DNA of 64,000 nt from Gemmatimonadota bacterium (GTDB taxonomy: Bacteria; Gemmatimonadota; Gemmatimonadetes; Gemmatimonadales; Gemmatimonadaceae), in the NCBI GenBank assembly GCA_016194585.1, contig JACQBG010000032.1, forward strand, positions 22,432 through 86,431, read 5' to 3'. The stretch's first letter is position 1, and each line of letters starts with the position of its first letter. The notes beneath the pieces were generated by a model that was not told the DNA's origin, did not search any database, and saw only the letters and a list, made by a program, of their open reading frames with translations. The translations under genes and the position numbers were made by a program. Of this stretch, positions 9,229-19,300 are shown one piece after another.

Positions 9229-9582
9229 ATGCTGTCCGAAAAGGCGACGGAGCTTGGCCGATTGATCGGCCAGAGCAGCGAATACCAGGCCGTGAAGCGC
9301 GCCAACGACGCGCTGAGCGACGACAAAGGCGCGATGGCGCTGCTCGAGCGCATGGAGCAGCTGCGGCAGAGCGCGCAGCGCATGATCGAGCAGGGCGCGC
9401 AACCGACGCCGGAGATGGAGACGGAGCTCGACGGCCTGCTCGGGCAGGTGCAGACGAACGCGACGTACCAGCGCGTCATCGTGGCGAACGAGAACTTCGA
9501 CAAGGTGATGGTGCAGGTGAACCAGTGGATCCTCGACGGCATCCGGAAGGGGTCGGCGAGTCCCATCATCACGCTGGGCTGA
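9229..9582 (+). CDS. YlbF/YmcA family protein
   Basis: The 117-residue, mostly alpha-helical protein starts at the ATG at 9229 behind GGGAG. The pattern ATELGRLIGQSSEYQAVKRA, ALLERMEQLRQSAQRMIEQG and TYQRVIVANENFDKVM matches the YlbF family, which in Bacillus forms part of the RNase Y-associated Y-complex; the role outside Firmicutes is poorly defined. The stop overlaps the tmk start by one base (TGATG), so the two are translationally coupled. Confidence 0.8.
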   Translation: MLSEKATELGRLIGQSSEYQAVKRANDALSDDKGAMALLERMEQLRQSAQRMIEQGAQPTPEMETELDGLLGQVQTNATYQRVIVANENFDKVMVQVNQWILDGIRKGSASPIITLG

Positions 9583-10256
9583 TGACGGCGAGCGGCCGGC
9601 TGGTCGTGTTCGAGGGGGGCGAGGGAGCGGGGAAGAGCACCCAACTCGCGCGGCTCGCCGCGCGGCTCACCGTGGCCGGCGTGCGCGTCGCGACGTTCCG
9701 CGAGCCGGGAGGGACGCCGCTCGGCGACGAGATCCGGCGGCTGCTCCTCGATCCGGCGTCGCACATCGCGCCGCGGGCCGAGGCGCTGCTGTTCATGGCG
9801 TCGCGCGCCGAGCTCGTCGAGCGAGAGGTGCGGCCGGCCCTCGAGCGCGGGGCGGTGGTGCTGCTCGACCGGTTCTTCCTCTCGACGTACGCGTATCAGG
9901 TGGCGGGGCGCGGGTTGCCCGACGCCGACGTGCGCGCGGCGAACGGCGTCGCCACGGGCGGGCTCGTGCCCGACGTGACGCTCCTGCTCACGGTGCCGCC
10001 GGCGGAGGGGTTGAAGCGCGCCGCGCAGCGCGGCGACACCGACCGCATGGAGCGTTCGGGTGACGCGTTCCACGAGCGTGTCGCGCAGGCGTTCGAGCGG
10101 TTCGCGACCCCGGCGTGGCAGGCGATGCATCCGGAGTGCGGGCCGGTGGTGGCGATCGACGGCGCCGGCGCCGCGGACGACGTCGCCGTGCGGGTGCTGG
10201 CGGCCGTGCTCGCGGCCTGCCCCGATGTGCGCGCCGCGCTCGAGGTGACCGCCTGA
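9582..10256 (+). CDS. tmk: Thymidylate kinase
   Basis: The 224-residue enzyme phosphorylates dTMP to dTDP. The P-loop is FEGGEGAGKST, followed by the FREPGGTPLG dTMP-binding motif and the DRFFLSTYAYQ segment (DR-Y/F motif), all typical of bacterial Tmk. Its ATG at 9582 overlaps the preceding stop, and its own stop shares one base with the S41 protease start at 10256, indicating a tight operon. Confidence 0.95.
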   Translation: MTASGRLVVFEGGEGAGKSTQLARLAARLTVAGVRVATFREPGGTPLGDEIRRLLLDPASHIAPRAEALLFMASRAELVEREVRPALERGAVVLLDRFFLSTYAYQVAGRGLPDADVRAANGVATGGLVPDVTLLLTVPPAEGLKRAAQRGDTDRMERSGDAFHERVAQAFERFATPAWQAMHPECGPVVAIDGAGAADDVAVRVLAAVLAACPDVRAALEVTA

Positions 10257-11848
10257 TGCGCCGCTCCTTCGCCATCGTGTTCGCGCTCTTCGTCGCCGTG
10301 ATGTTCCTCGGCGGATGGCTCGTGCGCCGCGGCCTCGCGACGCCGGCGAGCCGGTCCACCCTCACGGCGGCGCAGGGGCAACGGCTCCTCGGCGACGTGA
10401 TGCGGCAGGTGCAGGACCACTGGGTCGACACGCTCGACGGCGACGAGCTGTTCCGGCGCGCGGCGCTGGGCCTCGTGCGCGAGCTGGGCGACCCGAACAC
10501 GTCGTACCTGCCGCCCGACCGGTTGAAGCGGCTGCGGGAGGCGACGACGGGACAGTACACGGGGATCGGCACGACGATCGACGTGCGCGAGGGATGGATC
10601 GCCGTCGTGTCGTCGCGCACGGGCTCGCCGGCCGATCGGGCGGGGATCCGCCCCGGCGACCGGCTGGTCGAGGTGGACGGGCAGTCGATGCGCGGCTGGA
10701 CGATCGAGGAGGCGCGCAACGCGTTGCGTGGCGCGCCGGGGAGCCCGCTCACGCTCACGATCGACCGCAACGGCAACCACATCCCGATGCACCTGGAGCG
10801 CGGCGACATCCACGTGAGCAGCGTGTCGCGCGCGATGCTGCTCGAGCGCGGGGTCGGCTACTTCGCCATCACGTCGTTCAGCGACTCGACGGCGAAGGAG
10901 ACGGCGGCGACGGTGGATTCGCTCGTGCGGGCGGGGGCGACGTCGATGGTCATCGACCTGCGCGGCAATCCCGGGGGGCTGCTCGCGCAGGGGGTCGCCG
11001 TGGCCGACCTGTTCCTCGACGCGGGGCAGCGGATCGCCTCGACGCGCGGCCGGGTGAGCGCCGCGGTGCAGACGTTCGACGACAAGGCGCCGCAGCGCTG
11101 GCCCTCGCTGCCGCTCGTCGTGCTCGTGAACAACTACACGGCGAGCGCGGCTGAGATCGTCGCCGGCGCGCTGCAGGATCACGACCGCGCGGTGGTGATG
11201 GGGCGGCCCACCTACGGCAAGGGGAGCGCGCAGCAGGTCATCCAGCTCGCCGACGGTGGCGCGCTGAAGATCACGAACGCGCTCTGGTACACGCCGGTGG
11301 GGCGGAGCATCGACCATGCGCACCTGAAGACGGCCGACGCCTCGGCGGACACGACGCGGCCGAGCTACAAGACCGACCGTGGCCGCGTGGTGAAGGGCGG
11401 CGGCGGCATCGTGCCCGACCTGCTGGCGGGGGACAGCGTCGTCTCGCCGGCCGAGCGCGCCTGGGTGGCCGCGGTGGGCGCGCGGGTGCCGCAGTTCCGC
11501 CTCGCACTCAAGGACTACGGCGCCGAGGTCACGCGGCGCAAGCTGGTGTTCGACGCGGAGTTCGTCGTGACGCCGGAGATGCGCGAAGGATTGCGCCGTG
11601 CCATGCACGCGCACGGACTCGACGTGCCGGCCGCCGTCTACGCCGACGCGCACGACGCGATCGACCGCGTGATCGGCGCGGAGATCGCGTTGCAGGCGTT
11701 CGGGGTGCCGGGGGCGCAGCAGCGCGCCGTGCGGCACGACCCCGTCATCGCGCGGGCCGTGAAGCTCGTCGCGGGGGTGCCGGCGCCAGGGGTGCTGTTC
11801 GACCGCGTCGCCGCCGACGCGGATGCGGGCGCGGGCACCCGCAAGTAG
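10256..11848 (+). CDS. S41 family carboxy-terminal processing protease
   Basis: The 530-residue protein has an N-terminal membrane anchor (FAIVFALFVAVMFLGGWLV), a PDZ domain (about 95-185, TGIGTTIDVREGWIAVVSS ... GIRPGDRLVEVDG) and an S41 peptidase domain. The catalytic serine is in NNYTASAAEIVAGAL and the lysine in TYGKGSAQQV, the Ser-Lys dyad of CtpA/Prc enzymes. The C-terminal ~150 residues (after PDLLAGDSVVSP) are a helical extension of unknown role. It would act in the periplasm on protein C-termini. A terminator hairpin follows 16 bases after the stop. Confidence 0.93.
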   Translation: MRRSFAIVFALFVAVMFLGGWLVRRGLATPASRSTLTAAQGQRLLGDVMRQVQDHWVDTLDGDELFRRAALGLVRELGDPNTSYLPPDRLKRLREATTGQYTGIGTTIDVREGWIAVVSSRTGSPADRAGIRPGDRLVEVDGQSMRGWTIEEARNALRGAPGSPLTLTIDRNGNHIPMHLERGDIHVSSVSRAMLLERGVGYFAITSFSDSTAKETAATVDSLVRAGATSMVIDLRGNPGGLLAQGVAVADLFLDAGQRIASTRGRVSAAVQTFDDKAPQRWPSLPLVVLVNNYTASAAEIVAGALQDHDRAVVMGRPTYGKGSAQQVIQLADGGALKITNALWYTPVGRSIDHAHLKTADASADTTRPSYKTDRGRVVKGGGGIVPDLLAGDSVVSPAERAWVAAVGARVPQFRLALKDYGAEVTRRKLVFDAEFVVTPEMREGLRRAMHAHGLDVPAAVYADAHDAIDRVIGAEIALQAFGVPGAQQRAVRHDPVIARAVKLVAGVPAPGVLFDRVAADADAGAGTRK

Positions 11849-11864
11849 TCCGTGTCAGGCAAGC

Positions 11865-11897
11865 GAAAGGGCCGGCGCATCGCGCGCCGGCCCTTTC
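11865..11897. terminator. Strong bidirectional terminator
   Basis: A perfect 14-base stem (GAAAGGGCCGGCGC / GCGCCGGCCCTTTC) with a five-base loop has A-rich and T-rich flanks on both strands. It sits between the convergent S41 protease and M28 peptidase genes and can serve both. Confidence 0.85.
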
Positions 11898-11915
11898 GTC
11901 ATTCCCCTCGCGTGC

Positions 11916-13484
11916 TCAGGGCACGACGCGCGGGGCCGGCTTGCGCGGCAGCTTCGCGTCGCGCTCGGCGGCCTGCCACGCGAACGACGCGACGACCGCG
12001 GCATTCCACTTCATGTCGTCGGCCTGGATGCGCTCGTAGACGTCGGCGTTCGAGTGGTGCGTGCGGGTGCCGTATTCCACCGGGTCCTGGATGAACTGGA
12101 ACCCCGGGATGCCGACGGCGTCGTACGACAGATGGTCGGTGCCGCCGGTGTTCGAGATCGTCAGCGTCTTCATGCCGCCCTCCTTGAACGGTCCCATCCA
12201 CGCGTCGAAGATCGGTGCCACCTCGGCGTTCCCCTGCTCGTACACGCCGCGGATCTTCCCCGTGCCGTTGTCGACGTTGAAGTAGGCGGCGAGCTTCGCC
12301 TGCTCGGGCTTCACGCCGGTCGAGTCCTGGAAATGCCGGCGCACGTACGCGCGCGAGCCGAGGAGCCCCTGTTCCTCGCCTGTCCACAGTCCGATGCGGA
12401 TGGTGCGGCGCGGCTTGAGGCCGAGCGACTGGAGGAGGCGCATCGCCTCCATCATGACGGCCGAGCCCGCGGCGTTGTCGGTGGCGCCGGTGCCGGCGTG
12501 CCACGAATCGAAGTGGCCGCCGATCATCACGACCTCGTCCTTGAGGGCCGGGTCGGTGCCGGGGATCTCGGCGAGCACGTTGAACGAGTTCGGGTCGTTG
12601 TCGTAGAACGTGTTCGCCATCTCGAGTTCGAGCGTGACGGGGAGCTTCTTCTCGAGCGTGCGGTAGATGCGGCCGTAGCTCTCCGCGGCGACGTGCACCA
12701 CCGGCAGCTGCGGGTCGTTCTTGCTCGCGTGCGGGTTGCCGTTGTCGGTGAAGACGATGCCGCCGTCGCCGCGGGCGCGGAGCAACAGCGCGGCGATCCC
12801 CTCGTTCTGCAGGAAGCGCATGGCGGCCGTGTCACGGGTGACGCTGAACGGGAAGCGGAACGGACCGCCCGGGCGCCCCGGGCCTCCCTGACGGCCGGCG
12901 CCGGGCTCGGGCGGCTTGGCGGCGGCCATCGCGGCGAGTTGCTCGTCGGTGAGGCGCGAGCCTTCGGCCGTCATGTGCGGCTTCACCTCGACGAGCGTGT
13001 CGACGAGGAGGAACTTCCCCTTGAGCGAGCCGGCCAACTTCTTGAGGTCGGCGAACGAGTCGACGCGCACGAGCATCGCCTCGCCCGTGACCTTCCCCTT
13101 GGTGCTGGCGCTCCAGGCGCGCGGCGCCGCGACGATGGGGAAGGGGTGCGGCGTGAGGGCGCGGAAGGCGAACTTCTCGTTGGTCCAGCCGCGGCCGAAC
13201 GGTCCCCACGTCTCGAAATGGACGTTCTGCAGCCCCCAGCCCTTCATCGTCGCCGCGGCCCAGTCGCCGGCGGCCTTGGTGATCGGCGAGCCGGTGAGGC
13301 GCGGGCCGTGCACGTCGGTGAGCCAGCTCATGATGTCCATCACCTGCGACCGGGCCATCTCCTCGGACTTGAGGCGCTCGATCGTGGCGTCGTCGACCTT
13401 CTCCTGCGCGCCCAGCCCGGCGGCGAACGCGCCGAGCGCGGCGGCGATGGTGGTGGCGCGGCGCGCGACAGCGAACATGCTCAT
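11916..13484 (-). CDS. Secreted M28 family zinc peptidase
   Basis: The 522-residue protein has a signal peptide (ending near AAGLGAQ) and a PA-like inserted region followed by an M28 aminopeptidase domain. Zinc-ligand motifs are visible as GGHFDSWHAGTGATDNAAG (His and bridging Asp), WTGEEQGLLGS (catalytic Glu pair) and the terminal RTHHSNADVYE His. A low-complexity glycine/proline patch (about 195-210) lies before the catalytic part. Family members are exported aminopeptidases or carboxypeptidases; specificity cannot be read here. It is the last gene of the aroF-lolA-M28 run and is terminated at 11865-11897. Confidence 0.9.
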   Translation of the reverse strand: MSMFAVARRATTIAAALGAFAAGLGAQEKVDDATIERLKSEEMARSQVMDIMSWLTDVHGPRLTGSPITKAAGDWAAATMKGWGLQNVHFETWGPFGRGWTNEKFAFRALTPHPFPIVAAPRAWSASTKGKVTGEAMLVRVDSFADLKKLAGSLKGKFLLVDTLVEVKPHMTAEGSRLTDEQLAAMAAAKPPEPGAGRQGGPGRPGGPFRFPFSVTRDTAAMRFLQNEGIAALLLRARGDGGIVFTDNGNPHASKNDPQLPVVHVAAESYGRIYRTLEKKLPVTLELEMANTFYDNDPNSFNVLAEIPGTDPALKDEVVMIGGHFDSWHAGTGATDNAAGSAVMMEAMRLLQSLGLKPRRTIRIGLWTGEEQGLLGSRAYVRRHFQDSTGVKPEQAKLAAYFNVDNGTGKIRGVYEQGNAEVAPIFDAWMGPFKEGGMKTLTISNTGGTDHLSYDAVGIPGFQFIQDPVEYGTRTHHSNADVYERIQADDMKWNAAVVASFAWQAAERDAKLPRKPAPRVVP

Positions 13485-13510
13485 GCGAAGGACTCCGTGG
13501 TGAGGGTCGT

Positions 13511-14236
13511 TCAGGGGCGTGGCGGCCCCGCCCGTCCACCGAGCAGTGCCGCCTGATCAATCACGCGCGTCCCGGGCGGAATGCTGAACCGGAGTTGCGT
13601 CCGCGGGAGCGCGGCGCCGGGCCGGATGTCGATGAAGCGCACGCGACGCACCATCCCGCCCACCTCGACCGTCTCGACCTGCCAGAGCAGGGTGTCGGCA
13701 CGGCCGATCCACACGCGGGCCCGCGTGAAGGGGGCGTTCGCCTCCTTCGGCACGAGGTCGAAGGCGGCGGTCTCGTGCCCGGGGACTGGCGCGCCGGCCG
13801 CGGCGTGCACCGTGTAGTGCGCCCGCGGCGCCGAGAGGAGGTGCGAGAGGAAGTCGAACCCCGCTCCCGCCGCGCGCGGCAGCTTGAGCACCTGGCCCGG
13901 CATGGTGCTCGGGAGGTAGACCCAGAGCGTCGAGTCGTCGCTGACGATGGCGTCGCCGGCGGGGTCGCTGTAGCGGAGGGCGAACTGCCACGCGCCGCGC
14001 TGGAAGAGTTCCCCCTTGGCGGTGCGGGTGCCGCTCGTGCCGGGGTTGGTGAGCGTCTGCTCGAACGTGGCGCGGAGCGTGCGCATGGCGCCGTAGCGCC
14101 GCGCGGCGCGATCGAGCAGTGCCGTGGAGTCGCGCTGTGCCGTCGCCGTCGGGGCGGCGACGCAGGCGCAGGCGCAGACGACGAGGGCGCGCCGCACGGC
14201 GCGCCCCCAGTCGTCCGCCGGCGCCGCGATCGTCAC
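13511..14236 (-). CDS. lolA: Outer-membrane lipoprotein carrier protein LolA
   Basis: LolA ferries lipoproteins from the inner-membrane LolCDE complex across the periplasm. The 241-residue product has an Ala-rich signal peptide ([16 protein letters not shown]), then [30 protein letters not shown] and [21 protein letters not shown], which follow the LolA half-barrel pattern. The GTG start at 14236 overlaps the stop of the DAHP synthase gene (GTGA). The ~25 residues before the hydrophobic segment make a long N-region, so a slightly later start is possible. Confidence 0.82.
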   Translation of the reverse strand: MTIAAPADDWGRAVRRALVVCACACVAAPTATAQRDSTALLDRAARRYGAMRTLRATFEQTLTNPGTSGTRTAKGELFQRGAWQFALRYSDPAGDAIVSDDSTLWVYLPSTMPGQVLKLPRAAGAGFDFLSHLLSAPRAHYTVHAAAGAPVPGHETAAFDLVPKEANAPFTRARVWIGRADTLLWQVETVEVGGMVRRVRFIDIRPGAALPRTQLRFSIPPGTRVIDQAALLGGRAGPPRP

Positions 14237-15276
14237 GCGCGACGGGTGGCTGGTGCGCCGGCGATGGCGCGATCGACCGCGCTGGCGATCCGTCGCAGCT
14301 GGTGCATCAGGTCGCCGAACTGGTCCACGGTGAGCGACTGCGCGCCATCGGAGAGGGCGCGGTCGGGATGCGGGTGCATCTCGATGAGGAGTCCGTCGGC
14401 GCCGCAGGCCACGGCGGCGCGCGCCATCGGGATGACCTTGTCGCGCCGTCCCGTGCCGTGGCTCGGGTCGGCGACGATGGGGAGGTGCGAGAGCTGGTGC
14501 ACGACGGGGACGGCGGTGAGGTCGAACAGGTTGCGCGACGTGGTGTCGAAGCTGCGCAGCCCGCGCTCACAGAGGATGACGTTCGGGTTCCCCTCGCTCA
14601 GCACGTACTCGGCGCTCAGGAGCAGGTCCTGGATCGTCGCGGCCATGCCGCGCTTGAGGAGCACCGGCTTGCCGAGGCGCCCGACCGTCTTGAGGAGCGA
14701 GTAGTTCTGCATGTTGCGGGCGCCGATCTGGATGCAGTCGGCGACCTCGGCGACGAGGTTCGCCCCCTCGTCGTCCATCGCCTCGGTGACGATGGCCAGC
14801 CCCGTCTCGCGCTTGGCGAGCGCGAGGAGTTCGAGTCCCTGCTTGCCGAGACCCTGAAACGAGTAGGGCGAGCTGCGGGGCTTGAACGCGCCGCCGCGGA
14901 GCGCGACGCCGCCGGCCGCCTTCACGGCGCGCGCCGACTCGAGGATCTGCTCCTCCGACTCCACGGAGCACGGGCCGGCGACCACCGGCACGTCGTTGCC
15001 GCCGAAGGAGACGCCCGGCGCGATCGTCACGATCGTGCTCTCAGGGCGCCACTCGCGGGAGACCTGCTTGTACGGATTCGAGACGTGGATGATCTTCGCG
15101 ACGCCCGGGAGCTCGGCGATCAGCGAGTCGTCGACGCGGCCGTCATTGCCGACCAGGCCGACGGCCGTGCGCTGCGCGCCGGGCATCGGGGCCGGGGTGT
15201 ATCCCATCGCCTTGATGGCGGCGCACACGCCGTTGACGTCGTCCTGCGTCGCCGTGTGCGACATCACTACCAACAT
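14233..15276 (-). CDS. aroF: 3-deoxy-7-phosphoheptulonate (DAHP) synthase
   Basis: This enzyme condenses phosphoenolpyruvate with erythrose-4-phosphate, the first step of the shikimate pathway. The 347-residue protein is the type I-beta form with an N-terminal ferredoxin-like regulatory domain ([20 protein letters not shown]..., about 1-70) and a TIM barrel. Signatures include [38 protein letters not shown] and [13 protein letters not shown]. It starts an operon with lolA and the M28 peptidase. A TATATT hexamer at 15313-15318 on the minus strand may be the -10 element, but no clear -35 is seen. Confidence 0.95.
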   Translation of the reverse strand: MLVVMSHTATQDDVNGVCAAIKAMGYTPAPMPGAQRTAVGLVGNDGRVDDSLIAELPGVAKIIHVSNPYKQVSREWRPESTIVTIAPGVSFGGNDVPVVAGPCSVESEEQILESARAVKAAGGVALRGGAFKPRSSPYSFQGLGKQGLELLALAKRETGLAIVTEAMDDEGANLVAEVADCIQIGARNMQNYSLLKTVGRLGKPVLLKRGMAATIQDLLLSAEYVLSEGNPNVILCERGLRSFDTTSRNLFDLTAVPVVHQLSHLPIVADPSHGTGRRDKVIPMARAAVACGADGLLIEMHPHPDRALSDGAQSLTVDQFGDLMHQLRRIASAVDRAIAGAPATRRA

Positions 15277-15345
15277 GTGGAACGGTCCTGTGCAGAGGGA
15301 ACGGAAACCTGAAATATAGCGGTTCAGGGGCTCCGGATGTTCCGC

Positions 15346-16380
15346 TCAGTGGCCCTTCCACACCGCCAGTCGCTGGATCGTCTTGCCGTCGCCGTGGAAG
15401 CGGATGACGTAGATCCCCGGGGGCACGAACCGTCCGTCGTCGGCGCGGCCGTCCCAGGTGAGCCGGGGGTCGCAGCCGGTGTCGCTTCCGACCTCCGCCC
15501 GGCCGTAGCGGGCCGCCGCGAGCGACGACACCAGTCCGTTCCCCGGGAGGATGTGCTTCACGTGGTTGCCGCGGATGTCGTAGATGTCGAGCGAGACCTC
15601 GCTCACCGCCCGCAGGTCGAACCAGATGCACGTGACCTGCGTCCGCGCATTGGGGAACGGGTTCGGGAAGTTCTGGAAGAGCGTCGTCGAGATCGGCGAG
15701 TTCGGGTCGGAGATCACGAACGTCGACTGGCTCTTGACCGTGATGCTGTCACCCGTGGGGAGCGTGGCCGTCACCTGCCAGCGATACGAGGTGTTCGCGT
15801 CGAGCACCAGGGTGGCCGTGGCCTGGGTGAGCGGCGTCACCTGGGAGATCACGGACGCCTGGGTCGCCGTACGGAAGACCTCGAGGTGGTACCGCCACGG
15901 TTGCACCGGGGGCTGCACGCGGGCGCTCGACCAGGTGAAGGTCGGTTGCCGCGTGTCGACGGTGGTGCTGAGGACCCCGTTCGGCGAGAGGAGGGTCAGC
16001 CAGTTCGACGTCGTGCGCGGGCCCGTGGATTCACTGAGCACGAGCGCGCCGAGCGCCGTCTGGGCGCGCACGCGCCACCAGATGGTGATGTGCTCGGGGA
16101 GGAGGCGCGGCACGACGATCGTGGCGGAGGAGCCCGTGACCGTGGTGTCGGCGAGCAGGGCGCCGCCGAAGTCGGCGCGCGTCGCGATCTGGAGCGTGAG
16201 CTTCAGCGGCAGTTCGGCCGCCTGGAACCCCGACGTGGTGACGTTGAACGCGGCGACGCCGTCGACGAGCGGATTCCCGTCGGGGCCGCTCACGTTCACG
16301 AAGCCCGACGTCTGCGCGCGCGCGGCCGCGGGGAGCGCCGCGAGGAGGGCGAACGCGACCGCCGCGACGCGGCGCGTCAC
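15346..16380 (-). CDS. Secreted protein with FlgD/T9SS-like C-terminal domain
   Basis: The GTG start at 16380 overlaps the smc stop (GTGA) and opens a 344-residue frame beginning with a signal peptide (VAAVAFALLAALPAAARAQ). The middle contains fibronectin-III-like beta segments (TSYRWQVTATLPTGDSITVKS). The C-terminal ~95 residues (LFQNFPNPFPNARTQVTCI ... VSLDIYDIRGNHVKHI ... GIYVIRFHGDGKTIQRLAV) match the FlgD-Ig / type IX-like sorting domain form, which normally sits at the end of exported or surface proteins. Function is unknown. Its coupling to smc is unusual, and any functional link is unproven. Confidence 0.8.
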   Translation of the reverse strand: MTRRVAAVAFALLAALPAAARAQTSGFVNVSGPDGNPLVDGVAAFNVTTSGFQAAELPLKLTLQIATRADFGGALLADTTVTGSSATIVVPRLLPEHITIWWRVRAQTALGALVLSESTGPRTTSNWLTLLSPNGVLSTTVDTRQPTFTWSSARVQPPVQPWRYHLEVFRTATQASVISQVTPLTQATATLVLDANTSYRWQVTATLPTGDSITVKSQSTFVISDPNSPISTTLFQNFPNPFPNARTQVTCIWFDLRAVSEVSLDIYDIRGNHVKHILPGNGLVSSLAAARYGRAEVGSDTGCDPRLTWDGRADDGRFVPPGIYVIRFHGDGKTIQRLAVWKGH

Positions 16381-19300
16381 ACGGCGGCCGCCGGCGCCGC
16401 GGTGGCGTCGACGGCGGGGCCGCGCATCCGCACGCTCACCAGCGAGCTCACGCCCGGCTCCTGCATCGTCACGCCGTACACCGCGTCGGCGGCCTCGGTG
16501 GTCGTGCGCGGGTTGTGCGTGATGACGATGAACTGCGTGTTCGCCTTGAACTGGTTCAGCATGCGCACGAAGCGTCCGATGTTCTGGTCGTCGAGCGGCG
16601 CGTCGACTTCGTCGAGCAGGCAGAACGGGCTCGGCTTGGTGAGGAAGATGCCGAACAGCAGCGAGAGCGCGACGAGGGCGCGCTCGCCGCTCGACAGCAG
16701 GTGGATGCGCTGCGTCTTCTTGCCGCGCGGCGAGGCGTGGATCTCGATGTCGCAGTCGAGCGGCGCTTCGGGGTTCTCGAGACGCAGGTCGCACTCGCCG
16801 CCGCCGAACAGCGTGAGGAAGATGTGGCGGAAGTGGTTCCGCACCTCCTCGAAGGTCTTCAGGAACATCTCGCGGGCCGTCACGTCGATCTCGCGGATCG
16901 CCTGCTGCAGCGACTGCTGCGCCTGCGCGAGGTCGTTCCGCTGTCCCTGCAGGAAGTCGAGCCGCTTGACCTCCTCCTCGTGTTCCTCGATCGCGAGCGG
17001 GTTCACGGGACCGAGCGCCTCGAGCTGCGAGCGCAGCTGCTCGGCCTCGGCGGCGAGCGCGTCGTCGTCGAGTTCCACCGGCACGTAGTTCGCCAGCAGA
17101 TCGTCGAGCGGGCGCCGCCACTCGGTCTCGAGGCGCTCCTTGATGGCGCCGCGCTTGCCCGAGAGCTCGGTGTGGCGCAGTTCCGCGTGGTGCAACGCGT
17201 CGGCCGCCGCCACCGCCTCGCGTCGGATGGCGTCGAGCGCATGGTCGGCGCCGGTGAGCGCGGCGTCGGCGGCGCGCACGGCGGCTTCGCTCTCGGCGAG
17301 CGCCGACTCGGCGCCCTGCAGCGTCTGCTGGCGGCCCGCGAGCTCGTCGCGCCAGCCGAGCATCTGGCGCTCGAGCACGGCGTCGTCCTCGGCGAGCGCG
17401 AACAGCTCGCGCTGCAGCGTCTCGAGACGGGCCGTGGCGCTGTCGCGCTCCCGCTCGAGGCGCACGCGGCGTTCGGCGGCCACCTCGCGGCGGGCCTGCG
17501 CCTGGGCGTGCGCGACCTGCGCGGCGGCCCGCGCCTCGCGCGCGGCGTCCTGCCGGCGGTCGGCGTCGGCGAGCGCCTCGCGCGTGCCGCTCACTGCCTG
17601 CTCGGCCGCCGTGAGCGCGGCGCTCTCGCGCTCGATGGCGGTGATGCACTCGGTGATCTTCGCGCCGAGCTCGGCGCGGCGCCCGCTCAGCCGTTCGCTC
17701 AGCGCGACGGCGTCGGCGAGCTCGCGCGTGGCGCGCTGGTGCGTGCGCTCGCGGTCGGCGCGCACGGCGGCCGACTGCTGCACCCGCTGATGGGCGGCGG
17801 TGGCCGCGTCGGACGCGGCGGCGGCGGCCGCCTCCGCCTTCACGAAGTTCTCGTGCACGACCTGCAGCGTCGCGGCGGCCTGCGCCCGCGTCGCTTCGCT
17901 CGCGGCGACGGCGCTGCGCAGCTCGAACAGCTCGGCCCGGCGGCGCAGCGGCCCCGCGCCCGACTGCGTGCCGGGGAGCCACACCGCGCCGCGTGCGTCG
18001 ATGAACGCGCTCCCGTCGTCGATCGACCGGACGTGCCCGAGGAGCGACCGCACCCACGAGCGCACGGGTCCTTCCGTCTGCACCTGCGACGCCAGCTCGC
18101 CCGCCTCGGCGCCGTCCTGGAGGTCCTGCAGCGCGTCGAGCGGGAGGAGGAGGAGCGCGCCGGGGTTGGCCGTCGCGTGCCAATGCCGCACCGCGTCGGC
18201 CGTGGCGCGGTCGCGCACGACCACGGCGTGCACCGTGGGGCCGAGGAAGCGCTCGACGAGCAGTGCCGTCGCCGCGTCGGCGCCGATGAAGTCGGACAGC
18301 GGGCCGAGCACCGCGCCCTCGCCGAACTGGTCCCGGTCGCGGAGCAGCCGCGCCGCGGCGGGGGCGAGCCCCACGCGCTCGCGCTCGAGTCCCTCGAGCG
18401 CCGAGAGCTTGCCCTGCACGGCGGCGTGCTCCTCGTCGATGCGCCGCACGTCGGCGCGCGCGATGGCATCGTTGTCGCGCCACTCCTTGGCCGTCTCGCG
18501 CGCGTCGTGCGCGGCGGCGTCGGCCTCGGCGGCGGCGCCCTTCGCGAGGGCGAGCGCCTCGTCGGCGGCCGCGAGCTCGCGCTCGGCGAGCCGCTGCTGC
18601 GCGGCGAGCTGCTCGTGTTCGGCGGCGAGCGAATCGCTCTGCTGCGCGACGGCCGCGAGTTCACGCTCGGCGCCTTCGCGCTCGAGCTCGATGCGGCGCA
18701 TCGCATCGCGGAGCTCGCGCACGTGGCGGTCGGCGCGTTCGAGCGCCTCGCGCGCCGCGGCCACGCCGCCCCGCGCGTCCTCCTCGGCGCCGACGTGCCG
18801 CTGGAGCGCCTCGGCGGCCTCGCGCAGCGCGACGGTGGTCTGTTCCTCGTCGACCCGCGCCGCGTCCCACTCGGCGACGACGCGCTCGCCGAGAGCGGCT
18901 CCTTCGCTGCGCTCGGCCTCGGCGCGCTGGCGCCGGTCGAGCGCGTTGCGATGCCGCTCCTCGGCGACGGCGATCTCGCCCTGCAGCGTGAGCGCGGCCT
19001 CGCGCGCCTCCGCGGCGGCGAGGGCGCGCGCGCTGCGCGCGGTGTCGGCGGCGGCGCGGGCCGCGTGCGCCGCGTCGCGCAGCTGTTCCGCCTCGCCGAC
19101 GCGCACCTGCGCGGCGGGGGCGTCGGCACGGAGCGCGCCGAGGCGGCCGTCGAGTTCGCCCAGTTCCTCGTGCCACGCCGCCATCTCGCGCGACGCCAGC
19201 GTGAGGTCGACGGCGAAGCGACGCGTGGTGATCTCGGCGTGGCGCTCGGCGCGCTTGCGCTGTCGCGACAGGCTGCGCACCTGGCTCGTGACCTCGTTGA

